A stretch of 6,827 bases of DNA. Origin: Chloroflexota bacterium. Lineage in GTDB: Bacteria; Chloroflexota; UBA6077; CF-72. The notes under the pieces were generated by a model, which was given only the letters and a program-made list of their open reading frames with translations, was not told the origin of the DNA and ran no database searches. Numbering within the stretch: the first letter of the stretch is position 1; the number at the start of each line of letters is the position of its first letter. Positions 1 to 6,105 of the stretch are shown here, piece by piece. Location of the stretch: NCBI GenBank assembly GCA_019247135.1, contig JAFAPL010001049.1, positions 1-6,827 on the forward strand. The letters run 5' to 3'. Made by a program: the position numbers and the translations under genes.

Positions 1-24
1 GGCGTAGATAACGCTCCATTTGGA

Positions 25-56
25 GCTGACGCTCACGCTCCAGTCTGGATGTCAGC
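25..56. repeat. Nested inverted repeat (possible RNA hairpin)
   Basis: GCTGAC at 25-30 is perfectly complementary to GTCAGC at 51-56. Inside it, TCCA at 39-42 pairs with TGGA at 46-49 around a GTC loop. Just upstream, GCTCC (13-17) can pair with GGAGC (22-26) around ATTT, which competes for the same bases. The symmetry is seen directly. A function, such as the end of a transcript from the left or part of a structured RNA, is speculative because the stems are short and there is no T tract. Confidence 0.3.
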
Positions 57-178
57 AACGCTGCTGGTGTGCCTCCAGACACCGCACCTGCGTTGATCGA
101 ACCTTGATGTAGCTGTTAGCCCAACTCTATCTCTCTGGTGGAGTCGGATCGCAACAGCGGATGTTGAGTCTCGGTTGT

Positions 179-208
179 GAGCGCCGCACGATTTCAGTGC
201 GGCTCTTT
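179..208 (+). terminator. Possible weak intrinsic terminator
   Basis: The arm CCGCAC (184-189) pairs with GTGCGG (197-202) around the loop GATTTCA. The stem extends by GAG (179-181) with CTC (203-205) across a two-base bulge. TTT follows at 206-208, so the polarity would suit a transcript entering from the left on the plus strand. The U tract is only three bases, so termination would be weak. It could equally be a stabilising 3' hairpin or chance. In the opposite direction no T run follows the stem, so it is a poor terminator for the minus-strand gene ending at 353. Confidence 0.35.
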
Positions 209-352
209 AGACGGACGGGTAATTGCGCAACACGAATCGAGTCGCGGCCCCGATCGGGCGTGAGACCTACGGCCTGGTCAACGCGTTCGAGATGCCAGAC
301 GACGAGAGTTATCCAGCGGATTATCTACAAGCTTCCATGAGCCGTCCGCGGA

Positions 353-1873
353 TCAGAAGAAGTTCGGCCACTCCGTTTTCGGTATCTCGAGCACGCGGCA
401 GGCCGTCAGGCCGTTGTTATAGGCGATCACGTCGATGACCTGGCACTCGCGGCCGTCTGCGAGCGTGACGCGCTGGCCCTGACGAACCCGCCCCGGCACG
501 CTGGCGGGAAACGGCGTGCCGCTCAGGCCGGACTCGGCCAGGAAGGGGGTTGGTGGAGGCGTCATGTAGCCCGGGTAGGTGTCCTTGTCCGGATCGTCGA
601 AGTCCTCGCCCGGCTCATGGACCTCGGGCTCCGGGTAAGGGTTCACCTGCGCGGCCTGGCGGCCCATCTGCGTCTGGTAAGCCTGCTGTCTGACGCCTGG
701 CGGGCGGGTCACGTTGATGTAATCGGTGGTCCCGGTATTGTCCATCAGGATGTCGTCATAGCCGCTCGCCTGGGTCGCGTCTGGTCTGCGGAAATAGACC
801 TGGGGCGGCTGGGCGATTCCGAGGGGCCCCATGACGGGGTTGGCATTCACCTGCGTGAACGGCTCCCATCTCTTGGTGGACTCGGCCTCGATCTGATTGG
901 AGCGCCACGTCGACATGCCGCCCCGGCCCGTCTTGGTCGAGTCGCTTTCGTCCGTGTAGGCGCGCCAGTCGGCATCCATGGTCATATTTGGATCGTCTGT
1001 GCTGATCTGGTTCTGCTTCAGACGGTTGGGATGGCCGCGCACGCGGTTGCTCCCGGTCGGCCCCAACCCGATTCCGCCGTAGGTGGTCGTGGAGCGCGTC
1101 ACGTCCTCCAGATACGCCGGGCCAGAGGGATGGATATACATGCCCAGGTTGAGATTGGACTGGTTCATGACCAGCGAGGGCGTGTTCGGGTCGCCAAAGG
1201 TGAGCGGCAGCGTGGGTGGCGGGGCAAGAAACTGGTTCGCGAAGAGTCCGTACTGCGGCTGACCACTCTGGGTCGTCTGGCCCTGGTGCCAGTAATGGCC
1301 GGTGCCCGGTGGCGGCAGCATCGGCTGCGGGATGTTATTCACCCCTTGTGCAGTGCTGGGCAGCTGGTTCGTGGCCGGTTGATAGATCGCGGAGAAGCGC
1401 ACGTCCTGGGCGAAGCCGTGGGCCGTGTCCATCTCGGTGGCGGGCACGCGCGAGACGAGCGGCGGCTTCACGCTGCCGTTCGGCACCTTGCCGATCTGCA
1501 TGTGCAGGTAGCTCAACAGGTGTTGTGGCGACTCAAAGATGTAGATGTTGGTGCGGTCGTCATTCAGGGTCAGGAATGCCGCCAGCACGCCTTCTTTTTG
1601 AAAAAGATCCTTGATCGCAGGCAACAGAGCCGAGCTACGCGGCAGCGCCTGCGTGCCGACGGTCACAGCACGCTGAACAGGCACGGACGATTTCGTGGCA
1701 GGCGCCGACGAGCGGCTGTGGAGGAGCCGTCCGACGGCGGCATTGCCGATCGTCCGCTGCAACGCCATGACGCCATGCAGCGGCGCGGGCGACGACCTGA
1801 CCCCATTGACCCCAGGTCGCCGCGGCGTCGCTCGCACCTCAGCCGCCCGGACAAGATCGCGGTGGCCTGCCAC
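353..1873 (-). CDS. eCIS-type leader-motif protein, unknown C-terminal function
   Basis: Predicted soluble protein of about 506 aa with no signal peptide or membrane segment. Residues 38-51 read LQRTIGNAAVGRLL, the leader motif (LQRxxGNxAVxxLL) known at the N-terminus of DUF4157 and other proteins encoded with extracellular contractile injection systems. A second short motif, VQRAV, follows at 66-70, as is common in that group. Residues 71-135 look globular (IYIFESPQHLLSYLH at 110-124). About 160-230 is Pro/Gln/Asn-rich, 415-431 is acidic, and 460-506 looks like a small all-beta module holding the only two cysteines (C477, C492). I see no HExxH or other catalytic motif, so this is not a canonical DUF4157 metallopeptidase. 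I chose GTG at 1873 because GAAGG lies five bases upstream. TTG at 1885 in the same frame is the alternative and has poorer spacing. The gene is divergent from the IPT-repeat gene. The role of injected cargo or injection-associated protein is inferred from the leader alone. Confidence 0.75.
   Translation of the reverse strand: MAGHRDLVRAAEVRATPRRPGVNGVRSSPAPLHGVMALQRTIGNAAVGRLLHSRSSAPATKSSVPVQRAVTVGTQALPRSSALLPAIKDLFQKEGVLAAFLTLNDDRTNIYIFESPQHLLSYLHMQIGKVPNGSVKPPLVSRVPATEMDTAHGFAQDVRFSAIYQPATNQLPSTAQGVNNIPQPMLPPPGTGHYWHQGQTTQSGQPQYGLFANQFLAPPPTLPLTFGDPNTPSLVMNQSNLNLGMYIHPSGPAYLEDVTRSTTTYGGIGLGPTGSNRVRGHPNRLKQNQISTDDPNMTMDADWRAYTDESDSTKTGRGGMSTWRSNQIEAESTKRWEPFTQVNANPVMGPLGIAQPPQVYFRRPDATQASGYDDILMDNTGTTDYINVTRPPGVRQQAYQTQMGRQAAQVNPYPEPEVHEPGEDFDDPDKDTYPGYMTPPPTPFLAESGLSGTPFPASVPGRVRQGQRVTLADGRECQVIDVIAYNNGLTACRVLEIPKTEWPNFF
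1721..1762 (-). other. Coding segment for the LQRTIGN-type leader motif
   Basis: These 42 bases encode residues 38-51 of the minus-strand protein (LQRTIGNAAVGRLL). The order L-Q-R-x-x-G-N-x-A-V-x-R-L-L matches the short amphipathic motif I know from the N-termini of DUF4157-type and other eCIS-linked proteins, normally 20-60 residues after the start, as here. It is the strongest functional clue in the gene and confirms that the minus strand is the coding strand in this interval. Confidence 0.75.
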
Positions 1874-1916
1874 AGCGACCTTCAACCTAACGTGTGGTGG
1901 TTACAGCACGGTTACA

Positions 1917-1940
1917 CGAGGTACTTGTCGAAGTGCCTCG
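1917..1940. repeat. 10-bp inverted repeat (operator or leader hairpin)
   Basis: CGAGGTACTT at 1917-1926 and AAGTGCCTCG at 1931-1940 are inverted copies with a single T/G difference, a wobble pair in RNA, around a GTCG loop. It is the most regular palindrome in the divergent spacer and lies 88 bases before the ATG at 2029. It could be a dimeric repressor operator. If the plus-strand transcript starts upstream of it, it could instead be a 5' UTR stem-loop. The short T-free 3' flank argues against a terminator. Confidence 0.5.
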
Positions 1941-2016
1941 AGTTCCGGGCTGCCGGGACGCGCACGCGTAACGCGAGGCCCCCAAGCAACCGTTGTGTCT
2001 ACGCAAACTCGTGCGT

Positions 2017-2021
2017 GGAGG
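2017..2021 (+). promoter_or_regulatory. Ribosome binding site of the IPT-repeat gene
   Basis: GGAGG, extended by A at 2022, sits seven bases before ATG at 2029. It is the best Shine-Dalgarno in the window and fixes the start. An in-frame TTG at 1993 would add 12 residues in front of an otherwise ideal signal peptide and has no such site. Confidence 0.85.
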
Positions 2022-2028
2022 ACCTCAT

Positions 2029-2826
2029 ATGCGAACCGCACTTCGTATTGCGGTCGCGGTTGGCACGCTACTGGCGATGGCGCTGCCAGCCGCCGGGATC
2101 GTGGCCGCCGCGGGCGTTTCGATCTCTCCGAGCAGTGGTGCGATCGGCACCCCGGTCACCGTGAGCGGTAGTGGCTTCAATGCCAACGCAACGGTACAGG
2201 TGTTCTTCAATGGCTCGGGCGGTCCGCTCGTCGCGGCCGAGGCCAGCGATGGCTCAGGCAATCTCAACAACCTGACGTTCACGATCCCGAACTTTCCCGC
2301 GGGCACGTATCAGATCTTCGCGAGCGACGGGAGCAACAACGCGACGACCAACTTCAGCATAGGGTCGAGCCTCACACTGAGCCCCCGCTCGGGCAACGTT
2401 GGTACAGGCGTCAATGTAAGCGGCACTGGGTTCTTTGTTGGCGAGAACGTTGTGGTCGGCTGGGATTCCGCTGGCAATCAAGTGGCCACCGCAACGGCCA
2501 ACGGTAACGGGGCCTTCAGCGTCAACTTCAGCGCGCCGAGCAGCGGCACCGGCAACCACACCGTCTTCGCCACGGGCCAGTCGAGTGGCCTCCAGCTAAG
2601 CTCGACGTTCAACGTGACGGCGAACGCCAACGCGCAGTCGACGGCATGCAACGGCAACAACGACGATCGGCCCGGGAACGGGTTCGGCGACCGCAACCAC
2701 TGCCACACCGGGCCTCCAGGCCATCAAGGTGATCAGGGAGACCAGGACAACCAGGGCGACCACGGGGACCACGGAGGTGGCAATCATGGGCGCCATGGCG
2801 GCAAGGATCAGGGCGAAGACGACTAG
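2029..2826 (+). CDS. Secreted IPT/TIG-repeat protein with collagen-like His/Asp-rich tail
   Basis: Exported protein of 265 aa. Residues 1-28 are a classic Sec signal peptide: R2 and R6, a hydrophobic core, and an Ala-rich cleavage region. Two similar Ig-fold repeats follow, at about 30-111 and 115-196. Each opens with SPxSGxxGTxVxVSGxGF and ends in a beta strand before a short linker, as in the IPT/TIG-like extracellular domains of surface proteins. Residues 207-230 form a Cys/Asn/Gly/His-rich junction containing C207, C225 and the string GNGFGDRNHCHTGPP. Residues 228-251 follow a Gly-X-Y rhythm with one break, and the C-terminal end is rich in His, Asp and Gly. There is no sortase signal or C-terminal membrane anchor, so the protein is probably released or bound non-covalently. 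It is followed after 57 bases by the propeller gene and may be co-transcribed with it. A role in adhesion, matrix or metal binding is plausible but unproven. Confidence 0.85.
   Translation: MRTALRIAVAVGTLLAMALPAAGIVAAAGVSISPSSGAIGTPVTVSGSGFNANATVQVFFNGSGGPLVAAEASDGSGNLNNLTFTIPNFPAGTYQIFASDGSNNATTNFSIGSSLTLSPRSGNVGTGVNVSGTGFFVGENVVVGWDSAGNQVATATANGNGAFSVNFSAPSSGTGNHTVFATGQSSGLQLSSTFNVTANANAQSTACNGNNDDRPGNGFGDRNHCHTGPPGHQGDQGDQDNQGDHGDHGGGNHGRHGGKDQGEDD
2710..2781 (+). repeat. Collagen-like Gly-X-Y coding repeat
   Basis: Codons 228-251 of the IPT-repeat protein read as triplets GPP, GHQ, GDQ, GDQ, DNQ, GDH, GDH, GGG. Seven of eight start with Gly, and the DNA shows a degenerate 9-base pattern based on GGNGAYCAN. 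Bacterial collagen-like stretches of this kind can trimerise when longer. Eight triplets with one interruption is short, so a flexible acidic/His-rich tail is equally possible. Confidence 0.6.
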
Positions 2827-2883
2827 CGCCTCGCCTGGTCCTCACACAAGCAGCCGGTCGCACGACACACTACGCTAGCAGGC

Positions 2884-4017
2884 ATGCTCGGTGTGGCCGT
2901 GCGACTCGGATACGTGGTCTGGTTCGCGCTGAGTCTGGCGATATCCGGTTCTGCGCCAGGTCTTGCACGCGCCAGCGCGACGACGAACGCGGATGCTCCA
3001 CCGGAGCCGGTCGATTCTCACCTGATCTACGCCGCTCAAAATGACGGCACCATCCATATCTATGACATCGACCACCAGCATGCCGAGCTGAAAGTCATCA
3101 GAGTTTTCGGCTGCTGCGCGGACGTGCGCGGAATAGCTGCGGCTTCACCTACCCACCGGCTGTACGTGATGTACAACCGGGAGAGCGAGGGGCACGTGGC
3201 ATCCATCGATCTGATTTCAGGTCAGGTGATATGGGACCGCGTGCTGCATACCCCTGGCGTGGACCGCGGCAACCTGACTCCAGACGGCAACACGCTTTAT
3301 CTCCCCACATGGGAGGAGGATGCTGCCGCCGGTTATGAGCTGGTTGTCGATGCCGACACCGGAACCGAGCGAGCCAGAGTACCGCTGCCACCACGCAGCC
3401 ACGACACGCTTGTGAGTCTTGACGGAGCGCGCGTGTTCATGGAGACGAAGTCGCCGACCGCGAGTCTCTCAGTGGTCGATACCGCCTCGAACCAGGTGAT
3501 TCAGGTTGTTGGTGGCTATTGCTGCAGTGGCGTCTTGGGCCCGTTCTCGATCAACGGGACCGGAACCAGGGTGGTCAACGACGTGAACGACTATGCCGGG
3601 TTTCAGCTGGCAGACGTCGGCTCGGGTCGAGTGACGGACTCGGTTCCGTTTGCGTCGGGATCTGGCGGTCACGGCATTGCCTGGACGCCGGATGAGACTC
3701 AGGTGTGGGTAAACGACGGCGGCATGCCAGACGTGCACGTATTCGATATGCGGGCTACGCCACCCTCAGAGCTGCGCCTCGTGCCTGTATCCAATGTGCC
3801 GCACTGGATCACGTTCAGTATTGATGGCCGGTTCGCATACGTAGCCGGCCGCAAAGGCAGCCAGGACGTCACGGATGTGATCGATGCCTCCACGTACCAG
3901 CGCGTGACCAGCCTGGGGCCGTCTGAGGATCTTCTGGAAATCGACCTCGTCGCGGGGTCGCCCGCGGCCGTAGGCAACCAGTTCGGAATCGGGCGCATAA
4001 CGAGCCCGCCGAGCTAG
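2884..4017 (+). CDS. Secreted YVTN/YncE-type seven-bladed beta-propeller protein
   Basis: Exported protein of 377 aa. Residues 1-31 form a signal peptide with a hydrophobic stretch at 9-20 and a likely cleavage site after the ARASA region. The rest resolves into seven blade-like repeats starting near 46, 83, 126, 173, 217, 262 and 306. Each has the pattern of a small inner strand, S/T-x-D-G, an aromatic or hydrophobic strand, and an Asp-ended strand (for example NLTPDGNTLYL and FSIDGRFAYV). This is the architecture of the YVTN/YncE lactonase-like propeller superfamily. Inner-strand positions carry D80/R82, D127/R128, H173/D174, H263 and H307, which could line the central funnel. Two vicinal pairs, C77-C78 and C213-C214, precede blades 2 and 5. 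I chose ATG 2884; its Shine-Dalgarno is poor (AGCAGG only one base away), so GTG at 2893 or 2899 is possible or translation may depend on the upstream gene. Substrate or partner is unknown; ligand binding or a scaffold role is likelier than any enzyme I could name. Confidence 0.8.
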   Translation: MLGVAVRLGYVVWFALSLAISGSAPGLARASATTNADAPPEPVDSHLIYAAQNDGTIHIYDIDHQHAELKVIRVFGCCADVRGIAAASPTHRLYVMYNRESEGHVASIDLISGQVIWDRVLHTPGVDRGNLTPDGNTLYLPTWEEDAAAGYELVVDADTGTERARVPLPPRSHDTLVSLDGARVFMETKSPTASLSVVDTASNQVIQVVGGYCCSGVLGPFSINGTGTRVVNDVNDYAGFQLADVGSGRVTDSVPFASGSGGHGIAWTPDETQVWVNDGGMPDVHVFDMRATPPSELRLVPVSNVPHWITFSIDGRFAYVAGRKGSQDVTDVIDASTYQRVTSLGPSEDLLEIDLVAGSPAAVGNQFGIGRITSPPS

Positions 4018-4254
4018 CCGAGCAGCTCCACCTCGGCGCGAGCCGAACCCGGCTCGCCAGGTGCCACGCCGGCCGTGTGTATCCTGAGTCGTTCTTGTGG
4101 TCAGGCAAGCCGGCCGTTGCCAGCGAAGCGAGTTGGTCGAGGAGTCGTGCCGAACGGCCAGCGTGCCCGGGTCTCTCGGTACGAGCAGATTCGGCAGAGA
4201 CAGAGTTGTGTCCTGCCGGCGACTTGGAAGGCTGCCATCGGATGTGACAGGCTC
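4018..4254 (+). promoter_or_regulatory. Spacer before the membrane transferase pair
   Basis: About 237 bases between the propeller stop and the GT-C start chosen here. It holds the hairpin at 4038-4057 and two copies of GCCGGCCGT (4068-4076 and 4109-4117, a 41-base offset). The frame of the downstream gene stays open through most of it, from GTG at 4075, but the encoded residues are Arg/Cys/Gln-rich and unlike a GT-C N-terminus, so I treat this as mainly non-coding. I could not identify a clear promoter. Confidence 0.4.
4038..4057 (+). terminator. GC-rich hairpin after the propeller gene
   Basis: GCGAGCCG (4038-4045) and CGGCTCGC (4050-4057) form a perfect 8-base-pair stem with an AACC loop, starting 20 bases after the stop at 4017. 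No T tract follows, so it is not a textbook intrinsic terminator. It may still end or stabilise the upstream transcript, as U-poor hairpins are common 3' ends in high-GC bacteria. Confidence 0.5.
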
Positions 4255-6105
4255 GTGCCGTTGAGCCGAGCCCGACCATGTTGCCAGTCTGCCCATCTCG
4301 TCTGGGCAACCGCTGGCGTTGCGCTACTGGCCGCGCTCGCTGCCCGCATCCCGTACTTCGTCCGGTCGGACTTCCCGTTGAATGACGGCGGCCTGTTCGT
4401 GGCGATGTCACGCGACCTGCTGGCAGCGCACTTCGTCCTCCCTATGTTCACGACCTACAACTCGGGGGACATCCCGTTCGCGTATCCGCCGCTTGGCTTC
4501 TACGTCACGGCCGCCGTCACAGCCATCACCGGCCTGGATGCAATTGCCCTCGCGCGCTGGCTGCCGCTCCTGACGAATCTGGCCACCGTCGTGTGCGTCG
4601 TCCCGCTCGCGCTCAGCCTGACGCGTCCGCTCACCGCGGCTCGCATGGCGCCGATCGTGTTTGCGCTGCTGCCTCGAAGCTACCAGTGGCTGATCATGGG
4701 CGGCGGTCTGACACGGTCGATTGGCTACCTGTTCGCGGTGGCGTGTGTCTGGCAGGCTGCACGACTGGCCCAATCGCCTGGACTCCGACGTGCCGCTGTC
4801 TGCGCTGCGCTGGCAGCGCTGGCGCTCGCGGCGCACCTCGAGGAGGGCCTGTTCGCGCTGTACAGCCTGGGGCTTGTCCTGGTGTGCCTGCGCGGGATCC
4901 GTGGCGTGGCCACTTCTGCCGTCATCGGCGTCGCCGCGGCCCTGCTGACTGCGCCATGGTGGGGGACTGTCGTCGCCCAGCACGGCATCGGACCCTTCCA
5001 GGCCGCGAGTCTCACCAGCGGCTGGTCGAGCGCAGGGACATTGATCTCCGCGCTGGGCCAGTTTCTGGCCCCGCCGAGCTTGCCGCTGGCCCTGTTGGGA
5101 AGCCTGGCCGTGCTCGGCGCCGGCGTGTGCCTGGTTCGGCGTGAACCTTTGCTGCCCATCTGGCTCCTCGCGGTGTTCGTCTTGACTCCGCGCAGCGCCC
5201 CCTCAGAAGCAGTACTGCCGCAGGCTTTGCTGGCGAGTGTCGCTATCGCCGACCTTCTCCTGCCCAGGCTTACCGGCGTGCTGAACGAAACCGTTAGCGG
5301 CCTCTCGTCAGGATCATCATCGGTCGTGGCGGACTACGTTGGGTGGCTGCGCACGCATAGCGGCCGGCTGCTGACGACGGCGGTGGCACTGGTCGTGCTA
5401 AATGGCGCCGTGTACCGTTTCTGGCCGCGCCTGCCGCTCGAGCCGTTTGCGCTCGAGAGCCTGACTCCCGCCGAGCGTGGAGCAATGGCCGAGTTGCGCG
5501 GTCAGATCAAGCCGGGCGAACGCGTTCTGGTCCTTTCGGCGACCGAGTCATGGGAAGAAGACATGGCTGGCGAGTGGTTTCCAGTGCTCGCCAGCGGGCA
5601 GAGCGTCCTGACGCCTCAGGGAACCGAGTGGTTGCCGGACCAGCTGCACGCCCGCAAGGTGTGCCTGTTTCAAAAGGTTCGCGAGGTTGCGCCGTGGGGC
5701 ATATCCGAACTGGACACCTGGGCCAGCGAACGCGGGATAATCTTCTCCGACATCTACATCTCGAGAGTGCCGCGCGGTCCGATCGACTGGGGAGCCATGG
5801 TCAACTCCGCCGCGAGTTCGCCTGAGTACGAGGTGCTGCTGAACACGCCAGACGCGGCGGTTTTGCGACGGCGTACACCGATTGCGGCGCGCTGGGCCGA
5901 GTCAGGCGAGTTCGTCACGGCCACGGATTGCGCTTCGCTTGCCGATCAGCCTGCTGCGACCGTGGCCTCGTTCGATGGCGCCTTCGGGCCGCTCGCGGCC
6001 GCGGCTTGGGTGCGCCAGCATCAACAAGCGATACCCGACCGGCCGAGCCTCACGCGCCTGCTCGGCGGCACTGTCAGTCTGCTGCCGGGCATCACTTACC
6101 GATGA
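4255..6105 (+). CDS. Polytopic GT-C-like membrane glycosyltransferase, putative
   Basis: Integral membrane protein of about 616 aa with roughly 10-12 hydrophobic segments followed by an extracytoplasmic domain. TM1 is about residues 14-36. The first outer loop holds FPLNDGGLF (40-48), with D44 in the position of the acidic residue that GT-C enzymes use. YPPLGFY follows at 77-83, and HLEEGLFAL lies near 194-202. Further hydrophobic stretches run to about 387. Residues 388-616 look soluble and mixed alpha/beta, with GEWFPVL and QGTEWL. GT-C enzymes transfer sugar from a polyprenyl-phosphate donor on the outer face of the membrane; the acceptor here is unknown. The start is uncertain. I chose GTG 4255 because it puts D44 where the overlapping downstream homologue has D46. 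GTG 4147 (GAGGAG only two bases away) and GTG 4075 give 36 or 60 extra residues without membrane character. A membrane protein of the PTPS-related family is an alternative label. It overlaps the next gene by four bases. Confidence 0.75.
   Translation: MPLSRARPCCQSAHLVWATAGVALLAALAARIPYFVRSDFPLNDGGLFVAMSRDLLAAHFVLPMFTTYNSGDIPFAYPPLGFYVTAAVTAITGLDAIALARWLPLLTNLATVVCVVPLALSLTRPLTAARMAPIVFALLPRSYQWLIMGGGLTRSIGYLFAVACVWQAARLAQSPGLRRAAVCAALAALALAAHLEEGLFALYSLGLVLVCLRGIRGVATSAVIGVAAALLTAPWWGTVVAQHGIGPFQAASLTSGWSSAGTLISALGQFLAPPSLPLALLGSLAVLGAGVCLVRREPLLPIWLLAVFVLTPRSAPSEAVLPQALLASVAIADLLLPRLTGVLNETVSGLSSGSSSVVADYVGWLRTHSGRLLTTAVALVVLNGAVYRFWPRLPLEPFALESLTPAERGAMAELRGQIKPGERVLVLSATESWEEDMAGEWFPVLASGQSVLTPQGTEWLPDQLHARKVCLFQKVREVAPWGISELDTWASERGIIFSDIYISRVPRGPIDWGAMVNSAASSPEYEVLLNTPDAAVLRRRTPIAARWAESGEFVTATDCASLADQPAATVASFDGAFGPLAAAAWVRQHQQAIPDRPSLTRLLGGTVSLLPGITYR

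Larger units (their letters stand above)
1..352. other. Left-end region without a convincing gene
   Basis: I see no gene I can support here. Reading frames on both strands are short, and the only one of note (TTG at 223, running to 438 on the plus strand) lacks a Shine-Dalgarno sequence and runs into the 3' end of the opposite-strand gene. The DNA is less GC-biased than the flanking genes, with scattered short repeats. ACGCTC occurs three times, at 11, 29 and 35. Two potential hairpins (25-56 and 179-205) are listed separately. The region is probably the 3' flank of the minus-strand gene plus the 3' flank or spacer of a gene beyond the left edge. No tRNA, CRISPR repeat or insertion-sequence end was recognised. 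Confidence 0.5.
1874..2028. promoter_or_regulatory. Divergent intergenic region with operator-like repeats
   Basis: This spacer of about 155 bases separates two head-to-head genes and must hold both start regions. It contains a direct heptamer repeat, GGTTACA at 1899-1905 and 1910-1916, offset by 11 bases (about one helical turn). It also contains a 10-base inverted repeat at 1917-1940 and three ACGCG copies between 1958 and 1975. CGTGT (1891-1895) and ACACG (1914-1918) form a further inverted pair around the heptamers. I could not assign convincing -35/-10 boxes on either strand, so transcription starts are unknown. The arrangement suggests a regulator binding between the genes, but which gene it controls cannot be read from the sequence. 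Confidence 0.5.

Noticed and set aside
223..438. Small plus-strand frame from TTG 223 (71 codons)
   Set aside because: No Shine-Dalgarno, no recognisable motif, and the last 86 bases overlap the 3' end of the opposite-strand gene with Arg/Ser-rich composition typical of a shadow frame.
1993..2028. Upstream TTG start for the IPT-repeat gene
   Set aside because: ATG 2029 has GGAGG at ideal spacing and directly begins a signal peptide. The 12 extra residues would disrupt it.
617..2164. Long plus-strand open frame (515 codons) opposite the leader-motif gene
   Set aside because: Its product is Arg/Gly/His-rich with no recognisable domain. It runs through the divergent spacer and into the IPT-repeat gene in another frame. 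The minus strand encodes the recognisable LQRTIGN motif, so this is a GC-driven antisense shadow.
2827..2883. Terminator or promoter between the IPT-repeat and propeller genes
   Set aside because: No stem-loop with a T tract and no convincing promoter boxes in the 57 bases; co-transcription is simpler.
4068..4117. Two copies of GCCGGCCGT as possible operator or attachment site
   Set aside because: Nine-base GC-only words built on a palindrome recur by chance in DNA of this composition; no mobile-element gene is nearby.
4408..4983. Minus-strand frame (191 codons) inside the first GT-C gene
   Set aside because: Highly charged Arg/Gln/Glu-rich translation opposite clear membrane-helix coding; antisense shadow.
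4593..5144. Plus-strand frame (183 codons) within the first GT-C gene
   Set aside because: Overlaps the membrane-protein frame completely and gives an Arg/Pro/Ala/Gly-rich low-information translation.
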